NCBI GenBank assembly: GCA_020634755.1
Contig: JACKBC010000068.1
Location: 1-25,723, forward strand
Length of the DNA stretch: 25,723 nt
From: Caldilineaceae bacterium
GTDB taxonomy: Bacteria; Chloroflexota; Anaerolineae; Caldilineales; Caldilineaceae
Reading direction: 5' to 3'
Shown here: positions 1-6,505 of the stretch, piece by piece
Layout of the letters: the number at the start of each line of letters is the position of its first letter
Position numbering within the stretch: the stretch's first letter is position 1
Notes under the pieces: generated by a model
Database searches by the model: none
Seen by the model: the letters and a program-made list of their open reading frames with translations, nothing else
What the model was told of the DNA's origin: nothing
Program-made: the position numbers and the translations under genes

Positions 1-1
1 G

Positions 2-511
2 CATGCCGGCCAAGTAAAGCTGGTGATCGATTGCCACAACATGGCCCAGCACGGCCCCAGTGCATATGCCGATGCGGGCCGGGCGCGGCCATTGGTCTGT
101 ATTGCCAACATGGGAGATGCCGATGGCGAAGTCAAGCCAGAATATGGTTGGACGCTTTGCCCATCTACATTTGCGCGCCAGACCGTGGAGATTGCCGCCG
201 AGCTGTTTGGCGATTTGCCGCTGCTAGAGCCTGATGCAGAGCGTCCCGCACCGGCGGCCCTGCTCAATATGCCCTTTGGGCGCAGCTATATTTTGGCCCA
301 CTGCCTGAGCCCTGAAGCCGCCGCCACCTTCCAACGCGAAACAGGACATACGCCGCCACCCGGCATTATGATCGAAGTCAACCGCGGGCTGCTGGTGGGT
401 GACCAGAGCAGCGAAACTGAAATGGCGCCGCCGAACGAGGCGCGCATCCGTGAGATTCGCCGCCGCCTTTATCAATGGGTTGGGCGCGTTTTAGAACTAC
501 TGGATGAATAG
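2..511 (+). CDS. N-formylglutamate amidohydrolase-like protein, C-terminal part
   Basis: The reading frame is open to the left edge of the window, so this is the 3' part of a gene; the first in-frame GTG at 23 lies inside a conserved strand and is unlikely to be the true start. The visible protein begins with KLVIDCHNM, which resembles the metal-binding Asp-x-His-Ser motif of N-formylglutamate amidohydrolases. It ends with IMIEVNRGLLV, which resembles their conserved E-(I/V)-N-R-x-L-Y segment. Members of that family hydrolyse N-formyl-amino acids to formate and the free amino acid, often in histidine degradation. No histidine-pathway gene is visible in the window, so the substrate is unknown. 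It is followed after 9 bp by another plus-strand gene, suggesting co-transcription. Family assignment is from motif memory only. Confidence 0.6.
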   Translation, partial: HAGQVKLVIDCHNMAQHGPSAYADAGRARPLVCIANMGDADGEVKPEYGWTLCPSTFARQTVEIAAELFGDLPLLEPDAERPAPAALLNMPFGRSYILAHCLSPEAAATFQRETGHTPPPGIMIEVNRGLLVGDQSSETEMAPPNEARIREIRRRLYQWVGRVLELLDE

Positions 512-520
512 GCAGGGCAT

Positions 521-910
521 ATGGCGCAGACCCATATTTTTAAACAGACCCCATATGGCGAAGACAAAGTCGGGTATATCGATGCCGGCGTCATCTATCG
601 CGCGCGCGGAGGGGTGGCCAAAGCAGTGGGGCGTTACGACGCAAACGGCGCCATCTATCGCGCCATGCAGTATGATGAGCGGGAGTTGGGCCGATTTTCG
701 CCTGATGGCCAGATTCGCAGCCACGGCCTTTTTGAAGGCGGTGAATTGGGCTGGGTGGAAGCAGATGGCGCCGTCATCCAAGCGGGGCTGATTTTGGGCG
801 AGGACGAAGTGGGCCGGGTTGATGGTCCTGAGCAGGCCGCGGCGGCGGCGGCGCTGCTGTTGCTCTTTTTGCCCGATGATGCCGAAGAGAATCGACGACT
901 GGCGCGTTAA
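521..910 (+). CDS. small beta-repeat protein of unknown function
   Basis: A 129-aa protein with an ATG start 9 bp after the preceding stop; the upstream AGGCAGGG is a fair ribosome binding site. Residues 10-105 are four to five imperfect repeats of about 20 residues, each with a core like VGxxDxxGxIYR (VGYIDAGVIYR, VGRYDANGAIYR, LGRFSPDGQIRS, LGWVEADGAVIQ, VGRVDG). This pattern suggests a small closed beta structure, such as a 4-fold beta-flower or beta-prism-like fold. The last 25 residues change to an Ala/Leu run (encoded by GCG repeats) followed by a charged end, possibly a short helix or weak membrane anchor. I do not recognise a function. The gene probably belongs to the same transcription unit as the amidohydrolase-like gene upstream. 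Confidence 0.65.
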   Translation: MAQTHIFKQTPYGEDKVGYIDAGVIYRARGGVAKAVGRYDANGAIYRAMQYDERELGRFSPDGQIRSHGLFEGGELGWVEADGAVIQAGLILGEDEVGRVDGPEQAAAAAALLLLFLPDDAEENRRLAR

Positions 911-996
911 GCGTCTGTCCGTACACTCTCTGTGCCAAACCACGCTGTCAGAGACGCCACACAGCTCACAACCGAATTTACGCATAGGTGCTAACT

Positions 997-1866
997 ATGA
1001 GCATTACCACTACGTTTGTCCATACGCCGCGCATGACGTTTCACTGCCGCAGCCACGGCGCCCCCGATGGGGACCCCATGTTGCTGCTGCACGGCAGCTT
1101 TGGCAGCAGCCGCTGGTGGGAACCTTTTATGGCGCTTCTGCCCGATGAGATTTACGCGCTTGCGCCGGATTTGCGCGGCTGTGGATTGAGCCAGTCGCCC
1201 ATCGATGAGGGCGATGGGCTGGCGACATGGGTTGACATTGGCGAGCAAGCCCAAGATATACACAGCCTGGTAGCGGCGCTGGGCTGGCGAGACTTTGACC
1301 TAGTGGGCCATTCTAGCGGCGGCGCGATGGCCATGGAGTTGGCCATAAATCATGGGGAGCTGCTGGCCTCGTTGACGCTGGTGGACAGCACGCCCGTGGA
1401 GGGGGTCTTTACGCCGCTGGAAACGCTGGAATTGCTGCACGCCATGCAAAGCGACCGTGTGCTTTTGGCCAATGCGCTGGCCCTGCTCATGCCGTCCTAC
1501 ATGGTGCATGTTGATCCTGAAAGCGATGCATTTTTCCAACAGCTTGTGCAAGATGCGGCCCAAATGGCCACGCCGCTCTTTACAGGGCTGGCGGAAGCGC
1601 TGGGGCGCTGGAATCGGCTGCGCGAGGCCGGTGCGCTCACGCTGCCCACGCTGCTGGTCCGTGGCGAGTTGGACGAAATTATCAGCCAGGATGCAACCAC
1701 GCGCACGCTGATTGCCCTGCCCGGCGCCAATAATCTGGAAATATTGCGCGGCGTGGGCCACAGTCCCATGATCGAGGCGCCGCTCACACTGGCGGAGCGC
1801 ATTATTGACTTTATCACCGAAGATTATGGCTACTTTGCCGCCGTACGCGATTCTGCCGATGAATAG
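997..1866 (+). CDS. alpha/beta hydrolase
   Basis: A soluble alpha/beta-fold hydrolase of 289 aa. From the ATG at 997 the order is: the oxyanion-hole motif LLLHGSFGS (about residues 29-37), the LAPDLRGCGLS segment after strand 4, the nucleophile elbow GHSSG with Ser106, a cap region at about 130-200, the acid strand LLVRGELDEI near 225, and the catalytic His in GVGHSPMIEAP near 255. All three catalytic elements are present, so it should be active. The real substrate (ester, lactone, haloalkane or similar) cannot be told from sequence. A GTG three codons earlier (988) is also in frame. I prefer ATG 997 because the weak AGG at 986-988 is then spaced correctly and the 988 GTG has no site of its own. 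It lies 86 bp after the beta-repeat gene. Confidence 0.9.
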   Translation: MSITTTFVHTPRMTFHCRSHGAPDGDPMLLLHGSFGSSRWWEPFMALLPDEIYALAPDLRGCGLSQSPIDEGDGLATWVDIGEQAQDIHSLVAALGWRDFDLVGHSSGGAMAMELAINHGELLASLTLVDSTPVEGVFTPLETLELLHAMQSDRVLLANALALLMPSYMVHVDPESDAFFQQLVQDAAQMATPLFTGLAEALGRWNRLREAGALTLPTLLVRGELDEIISQDATTRTLIALPGANNLEILRGVGHSPMIEAPLTLAERIIDFITEDYGYFAAVRDSADE

Positions 1867-2298
1867 ACAATGGCGCTTGGTGATTTCATCCTTCGGCTGC
1901 GCTCAGGAGCACAGGGGTTGACAGTACATATTCCCGCTACTTTATTGCGTCTTTCCGGTCATCTCGTCAAAAGTGCCGGAGAGGTCACCCTCCCAAATTT
2001 GCGTAAATTTCACGGTTTTCTGTCATAAATTCCAAAACGTTGCGTATATAGGCCGTATAAAAGTGTAATCGAAATGTTCGCTAAGAGTATGGTAAGGTTT
2101 ATAGACAATTCTTGTTAAGTGCATTATAATGCATGCGACATGTCTAAAAGGGACAGAAGAAAGAGGAGCTGCCGTTTTTGTGAGTAAAATACGGCAAATG
2201 AAAATGGGGCCACTTGTTCACCAGGAGGCGGTGCGCAAGCTGGCCCTTCATTTGTTTACGTTTCGCTCGTGTTAAAGTTCATGTTAAGGAGCTCCACC
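1867..2298 (+). promoter_or_regulatory. intergenic leader with two sigma70-like promoters
   Basis: A 430-bp gene-free stretch in front of the secreted protein. It holds two good sigma70-type promoter candidates on the plus strand: TTGACA (1918-1923) with a 17-bp spacer to TTTATT (1941-1946), and TAGACA (2102-2107) with a 17-bp spacer to TATAAT (2125-2130). The second would give a transcript with a leader of about 160 nt. Inside that leader, GCCGTTTTT (2171-2179) can pair with AAAATACGGC (2187-2196). A 31-codon GTG-started frame (2180-2275) lies after a purine-rich site. The region is AT-richer than the surrounding genes. Confidence 0.5.
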
Positions 2299-3159
2299 TT
2301 GAAGAATCGTGTATTATTTTTCGCCTTCTTTGTATTTATGTTAGGGTTGGCTTTGTTTGTAGATCATGCACAGGCCATGCCTTATAGCAGTACATTACAG
2401 AATAGCAGATTACAGAACAGCACGTTACCCGCTACGCCAGATGGTACGTTGCCCAATGCCACATCGACGCCCAATGGCACCATCCCCGGGGGCACTATTC
2501 CAGCTACCAATACGCCCGGCGGGACCATCCCACCGACGATAACGCCCGGGGGTACAATTCCGCTTACGCCATCACCAACGCCGCCGATTGCCGTCACCCC
2601 CATTGTCACGGGCACGCCTCCTGGCGTACCCACACCTGAAGTGGAACCGACGACGCCCAGCGGTAATCTACCCCGGCCAGAATCAGTGATCCGACTGTCG
2701 CTTAGCGTAAACAGACAGTTTGTTTCGCTGGGCGATGTGCTCATTTTTACCATAAAGATCGACAATATATCCAACGGTCCGTTGCAAGAGCTGGCGGTGG
2801 CGGTGGATACGCCACCTAATACGCACTTTGTGGTCAACGACAGTTCGCCTGGCTGGCAATTAATCAGCAATGCGTCTACGCAGATGATGACTGCATCGGC
2901 AGAAGACCAAATAGCCTGCCCAGATGGAGCCGGCCTCGGCACAAGGTGCGGGGTTACGGTGCCTGGGCTCATGCAGAATGGCACAGCCGTTCTCAACTAT
3001 GCGGCGCGCTTGGATGAAAGCACGCCTTTTGGAACCAGCCAGCTGGTATTGAAAGTACGCGTTACGGGGGCAGATTTCCAAGGCGCGCTTAACGCAGGCA
3101 TGCTCATCGACATTAATCCAGAACAGCTCCACTACTTGCCGCTATTTATGCGCTCTTAG
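2299..3159 (+). CDS. secreted protein with Thr/Pro/Gly-repeat linker and beta-sandwich domain
   Basis: I place the start at the TTG at 2299, because AAGGAG at 2286-2291 sits exactly 7 nt upstream and the product then begins with a textbook signal peptide: MKNR, a Phe/Leu core, and cleavage near DHAQA. In-frame GTG (2269) and ATG (2281) starts would add a non-signal leader. The mature protein has short NS(T/R)LQ repeats. A Thr/Pro/Gly linker at about residues 45-120 follows, with repeats of TPGGTIP. Next is a DUF11/CARDB-like beta domain (about 130-270: LSLSVNRQFVSLGD, FTIKIDNISNGPLQ). The C-terminus is HYLPLFMRS, closely resembling the end of the giant protein at 6506-11332. Likely exported and held at or shed from the cell surface. 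The exact role is unknown. Its stop overlaps the stop of the convergent lipoprotein gene. Confidence 0.8.
   Translation: MKNRVLFFAFFVFMLGLALFVDHAQAMPYSSTLQNSRLQNSTLPATPDGTLPNATSTPNGTIPGGTIPATNTPGGTIPPTITPGGTIPLTPSPTPPIAVTPIVTGTPPGVPTPEVEPTTPSGNLPRPESVIRLSLSVNRQFVSLGDVLIFTIKIDNISNGPLQELAVAVDTPPNTHFVVNDSSPGWQLISNASTQMMTASAEDQIACPDGAGLGTRCGVTVPGLMQNGTAVLNYAARLDESTPFGTSQLVLKVRVTGADFQGALNAGMLIDINPEQLHYLPLFMRS
2440..2580 (+). repeat. in-frame repeats encoding TPGGTIP linker
   Basis: Imperfect tandem repeats inside the secreted protein gene encode NGTIP, GGTIP, NTPGGTIPP and ITPGGTIPL. The underlying DNA units (ACGCCCGGCGGGACC, ACGCCCGGGGGTACA) differ at third positions, so the peptide pattern rather than the DNA is being kept. 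Likely a flexible, protease-resistant cell-wall or surface linker. Confidence 0.6.
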
Positions 3160-4877
3160 TGTCTGTCCGGAAATTCCCTGGGCAAACCAGCATCATCTGC
3201 CGCCGTAGCCACCAAACTCCACGTGTCGCCACGGTTGGTAGACTTCCACAACGAACGCCCCTTTTGTATGGCAGTTTCTGGGACGGCATCGCCTGATGCC
3301 GTCCCGTTTTTTTGCGCATCTAGCGGATCAGCAATAAGGGCAAAATCAGCCGTGGCCCACATGGTATGATCGTGGGCAAAATTTGGCGAAAAGCCCAACT
3401 GGGTCACGCGCAAATGATCCAGCCCCTGCCAAACGGGCTGCCATGACTCACCGCTATCTGTGGAGCGCCAGACGCCCAGCCCGGTTTGGCCATTGAGCAC
3501 CGCGGCCCAATAAAGCGTTTTGTCCTGGGCAAAGTTGGGTGATTGTTGCAGCGTCACTTCCGCCACGTCGCTAGACGTCCATTGTGGCAACCCACCATCC
3601 AAGCGTGGCGCCATTTGATCGGCATCCGCTTGGACTGCTTCGATGGACTCAATTTGCAGCAGATCCGTACCGGCAGCGCCATAAATGGTGCCGTCGGCAC
3701 TCGCCACTGCTTCGGTTGCCCCAGCGCCAATCAAACAGAACGCGGGCCAGAGTCCAGTCGGCGTAGGCGTTCCACCGGCCAAATCAAGAAGCAAATTCTG
3801 CTCACTGCTTAGTGCGGCAATCCCTGTGCTGGTCTGTGCATCTGCATACAATAGCGCTAACCCATCAACTTGTCGTCCGTGCACGCCGGCTAGATCTTCC
3901 ACCAATACATTATGAATTTCCTGATAGCGGCTATAGACAAGGGATCGATAGATGCGTTCATCTATGGCGGGCCGCAACCACTTCTGCGAACCACATGTCT
4001 CCTGGAGCGCTGGCCCATGCGTCAATGGCGCCAGCGTGCGCGCATCTAGCCAGCGCTGCGAAGCTTCCATGCCGCTCCCTTTGCCACCGCCTTCGACATT
4101 GAGTTCCAGCAGCAAGGAATCGGCCGCGCCGCCACTGGTAGTGCTACCGGAGAAAATTGTGGCGGCCACGGCTTGTGCACAGCCCGTACACCAGCGCATC
4201 TCTTGATCGGCCAGCTCTGGCAATAGATCCTGTTTAACGGTCAGCGTCTGTGCATCAGCCGTGTAAACCGTATATGCCACAATCAGCAATTCGTTGCGCA
4301 CGGGGTTATAAACGGGAATGCCCGGCTGTGTACCCACAGCCAATTCCGTCAAGGTCTTTCCATCAAATAGATGTATGCCAGCCGCCTGCGTTTGTGACGG
4401 CGCGGCCTGCTCAAGCTCCAGCGTTAAGGGATCGCCTGTATAGATGCGATCATGGGTGGAATCTATGCTGATAAAGCGCCCGGGAAGCGCGCCCACTTGC
4501 GCCAACGTCTGTGTATCAAATACGGCAATCATCGGCGGCCCACCGTCGAGTACATACTGGTTTCCGGGTGCCACATAGAGGCGATGATGCTCAGGAACCA
4601 GCGTCAATTGATCCCCGGTGGCGGCCACTGTGCGTATGGTCTTTAGCGCATTGCGGTCCAAGATATATAATCGGTTTGCGCTGTCGGTCACATAGACCTG
4701 GGCTTCATCGGCGCGCAAATCGACCAACGCGTAGTCATCTGGAGCCAGCGATACGCGGTTGGTGATGGCTAAACGAGTAGGCGACTGTAAATCGGTCAGG
4801 GGCAAAGATCCACTACATGCGGTGAAGATACTGGTGAGTATTATGGTTATAAGAATTTTAAAAGGAGATATTGACAT
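3156..4877 (-). CDS. lipoprotein with YVTN-like beta-propeller and Asp-box (BNR) repeats
   Basis: A 573-aa secreted protein. It starts with MSISPFKILITIILTSIFTAC; the hydrophobic stretch ending in FTAC is a plausible lipobox with Cys21 as the lipidated residue. Residues about 50-230 look like YVTN-type propeller blades (AQVYVTDSANRLYILDRNAL, PPMIAVFDTQTLAQVG, ELLIVAYTVYTADAQTL). The C-terminal third contains two Asp-box motifs of sialidase/sortilin-like propellers, STDSGESW and STNRGDTW, joined by FAQDKTLYW and FAHDHTMWA blade starts. The protein stops shortly after the second Asp box, which is abrupt for a propeller, so the C-terminus may be truncated. No catalytic sialidase residues are recognised. 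It is a probable structural or binding protein. It lies 60 bp downstream of the TorD-like gene on the same strand, with no clear ribosome binding site of its own. Confidence 0.75.
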   Translation of the reverse strand: MSISPFKILITIILTSIFTACSGSLPLTDLQSPTRLAITNRVSLAPDDYALVDLRADEAQVYVTDSANRLYILDRNALKTIRTVAATGDQLTLVPEHHRLYVAPGNQYVLDGGPPMIAVFDTQTLAQVGALPGRFISIDSTHDRIYTGDPLTLELEQAAPSQTQAAGIHLFDGKTLTELAVGTQPGIPVYNPVRNELLIVAYTVYTADAQTLTVKQDLLPELADQEMRWCTGCAQAVAATIFSGSTTSGGAADSLLLELNVEGGGKGSGMEASQRWLDARTLAPLTHGPALQETCGSQKWLRPAIDERIYRSLVYSRYQEIHNVLVEDLAGVHGRQVDGLALLYADAQTSTGIAALSSEQNLLLDLAGGTPTPTGLWPAFCLIGAGATEAVASADGTIYGAAGTDLLQIESIEAVQADADQMAPRLDGGLPQWTSSDVAEVTLQQSPNFAQDKTLYWAAVLNGQTGLGVWRSTDSGESWQPVWQGLDHLRVTQLGFSPNFAHDHTMWATADFALIADPLDAQKNGTASGDAVPETAIQKGRSLWKSTNRGDTWSLVATAADDAGLPREFPDRH

Positions 4878-4937
4878 TTTGGCTATCGATGACTACACGA
4901 ATTCACATCCGAAACCCAACTAACATTGGTTGCCTAC

Positions 4938-5912
4938 TCATTCGTTATTTAAAGGAATCAGCTCGGCCATTTGATTAAGCTGATCTCGGGTCTGGTGCGC
5001 ACGCTGTTGCCAAGGCAGCACAAAGGGCGTCAGCAGTGGATATTCAGCCATCATCGCCGCATATGCGGCGCCCCAGGCATGGACGATTCCCCCTAATTCC
5101 TGGAAGACGGCCCCGGCCAGATCATACTGCGCAGCGGATTGCAGCAGGTTTGTCAGCAGCAACCGGCGCTCGCCAAAGCCGCGGGGAAGCTGCTGCTGAC
5201 GCCCCAGCCCAGTAATCGCATCGCGACTCAAGTAGATGCCCGCGTAAACCGGCGTGACCAGAAATTCAGCAATATCACGCAAGCTTGTCTTGTCGTTGTC
5301 GAGGAGATTGGGCGCCGCAGTAAGCAAAATTTCCGCACTCGTTTTTGCCGGAACGCTGGCATGCACCTGCGCCCAATGATCGGCCACAAGCGCCAGGAGC
5401 AGGCTGGCCACTTCGGTGTAAAATGCATTGTCAGCCCGCCCTATGGCCGTGAGGCATGGCGCAATCCAACATAGCAGATGGCGTTGCAGAAATTGCCGTT
5501 GCGCTACCTTCATCTCCTGTGCAACGGTATGATAACCGTCTGCCAGGGCATCGGCCTGAGCGCCGCATAAATAGCTCAACAAGCTCAACTCCACGCCCAA
5601 ATGATCGGCGCTTGTGCTGGCCGGAGAAACATATCCCACCCGCCGATAGCTCGCTAGCACACCATCGACCACCTGGCCCCCCACCAGGCCCGCGGCGTCC
5701 AGAAAGAAACTCTCGTTGGCAAAGATATTCATCCCCAATACGTGCTGATGCATCGCCGCGGCCTTGACAAGATCTATGGGCTGCGGCAATGCGGCCGCCA
5801 GATCATCCAATTGCTGCACAATGGGCAATGTGTCTTGAGCGATGCCGTGAAGAAGTAAAGAGCTGAATAGCGCATACGCATGACTACGCGAAGAAATCTG
5901 CTTTTCATCCAT
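4938..5912 (-). CDS. TorD-family molybdoenzyme assembly chaperone
   Basis: A 324-aa, mostly helical cytoplasmic protein. It resembles TorD/DmsD/NarJ chaperones, which bind the twin-arginine signal and help insert the molybdenum cofactor into DMSO-reductase-family enzymes. Supporting features are the segment YRRVGY (residues 89-94), SADHLGVELSLLSYLC (101-116, matching the conserved D-H-x-x-x-E-L core) and the following QRQFLQRHLLCWIAPCL, typical of the family's helix after the hinge. At about 215-260, TPVYAGIYLSRDAITGLG is an extension that I associate with longer TorD homologues. AAGGAG is present 13 nt before the ATG, a little distant. No molybdoenzyme gene lies in this window, so the client is unknown. 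The downstream propeller lipoprotein is probably in the same operon. Confidence 0.75.
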   Translation of the reverse strand: MDEKQISSRSHAYALFSSLLLHGIAQDTLPIVQQLDDLAAALPQPIDLVKAAAMHQHVLGMNIFANESFFLDAAGLVGGQVVDGVLASYRRVGYVSPASTSADHLGVELSLLSYLCGAQADALADGYHTVAQEMKVAQRQFLQRHLLCWIAPCLTAIGRADNAFYTEVASLLLALVADHWAQVHASVPAKTSAEILLTAAPNLLDNDKTSLRDIAEFLVTPVYAGIYLSRDAITGLGRQQQLPRGFGERRLLLTNLLQSAAQYDLAGAVFQELGGIVHAWGAAYAAMMAEYPLLTPFVLPWQQRAHQTRDQLNQMAELIPLNNE

Positions 5913-6003
5913 AACGATGTAGTGTCTCCTTAGGCGATGACGTCCTCTGGCTCCTCAAGACGCTGTTTCCTCAATAGCTTTTAGAAATCGGTCAAATGCC
6001 TGC

Positions 6004-6033
6004 ATTCTAGATGATACGCCATTCACATTGCAA
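6004..6033 (-). promoter_or_regulatory. candidate promoter for the TorD-lipoprotein operon
   Basis: On the minus strand, TTGCAA (6033-6028) is followed after 18 bp by TAGAAT (6009-6004), which matches the -10 consensus at five of six positions. It lies about 90 bp upstream of the TorD start codon and points towards it. Confidence 0.4.
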
Positions 6034-6152
6034 ATTAAACCGTTTATCCTCTGTTCGTCCTTGCGCCTCCTCACGGGCAAGCCCGGACTTAGATCACTTA
6101 TGTTACGCAAGCCTGGAGGAAAAGCGTAAAATTGTCGTAACTATTCAGGCTT

Positions 6153-6193
6153 CGCCCCTCTCCGCCTAAGCTGCGCTTAGGCGGAGAGGGGCG
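6153..6193. repeat. perfect 19-bp hairpin inside the MITE
   Basis: The arms 6153-6171 and 6175-6193 are perfect reverse complements (CGCCCCTCTCCGCCTAAGC) separated by a 3-nt loop. It forms the first of three hairpins in the element. Confidence 0.9.
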
Positions 6194-6203
6194 CCGTCAC
6201 CAG

Positions 6204-6244
6204 GTCAACGAAGCAATTTCGATAGTCGAAATTGCCTCGTTGAC
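6204..6244. repeat. 19-bp hairpin, one mismatch, inside the MITE
   Basis: GTCAACGAAGCAATTTCGA (6204-6222) pairs with 6226-6244 with a single A/C mismatch and a 3-nt loop (TAG). Flanking CCGTC (6195-6199) and GACGG (6247-6251) could extend the stem after an internal loop. Confidence 0.9.
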
Positions 6245-6252
6245 GAGACGGT

Positions 6253-6285
6253 AAGTCCTCCCTCCACCGCGTGGGGGGAGGATTT
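6253..6285. repeat. third hairpin inside the MITE
   Basis: TCCTCCCTCCAC (6256-6267) pairs with GTGGGGGGAGGA (6271-6282) with one mismatch and a 3-nt loop. Three more base pairs (one a G-T wobble) extend it outwards to 6253 and 6285. Confidence 0.8.
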
Positions 6286-6505
6286 AGGAGGGGGGCTGTA
6301 TAGTTACAAATTGTCAATTATTCATCGCTTTTACAGCCGCAGTTGGTATTAGCAGCCGCTTGCAGAACCAGCGCACATTGCGTAAAATAGTGTAATTATG
6401 TTTACGAAGTGAATGGCCAGCAGGGTGCAGGAGATGATTTCAGCCGCATAATTTTAATCACCATTGACCGATTAGACGTATCTCATACTAGACCAGGGAG
6501 GTTAT

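Larger units (their letters stand above)
6137..6307. mobile_element. 171-bp MITE with IS66-type ends and 8-bp target duplication
   Basis: The left end GTAACTATTCAG (6137-6148) and the right end CTGTATAGTTAC (6296-6307) are inverted repeats matching at 11 of 12 positions. They are bounded by an exact 8-bp direct repeat, AAATTGTC (6129-6136 and 6308-6315). The interior encodes nothing and consists of three back-to-back hairpins. IS66-family elements are known for ends that begin GTAA and for 8-bp target duplications, so this is probably a non-autonomous IS66 derivative moved in trans by a transposase elsewhere in the genome. The intact target duplication suggests a fairly recent insertion. Confidence 0.8.
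5913..6505. other. gene-free divergent intergenic region with MITE
   Basis: A 593-bp stretch between the divergent TorD and giant-protein genes. It contains a promoter candidate for TorD (6004-6033), a small CGGGC-AA-GCCCG hairpin (6074-6085), a MITE (6137-6307) and AT-rich DNA upstream of the giant gene. TTGACC at 6464-6469 is a possible -35 box for the giant gene, but no well-spaced -10 box follows it. I see no further coding sequence. Confidence 0.6.

Noticed and set aside
2180..2275. 31-codon frame in the leader of the secreted protein
   Set aside because: Spacing from its purine-rich site is long (11 nt) and there is no supporting comparison, so it is given only as part of a finding and not as a gene.
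2440..2580. CRISPR-like array
   Set aside because: The repeats are in-frame, diverged at third codon positions and encode a Thr/Pro/Gly linker with no unique spacers.
2382..2996. 204-codon minus-strand frame opposite the secreted protein
   Set aside because: It is composed of Gly/Val/Pro shadows of the Thr/Pro/Gly linker on the other strand and has no start site.
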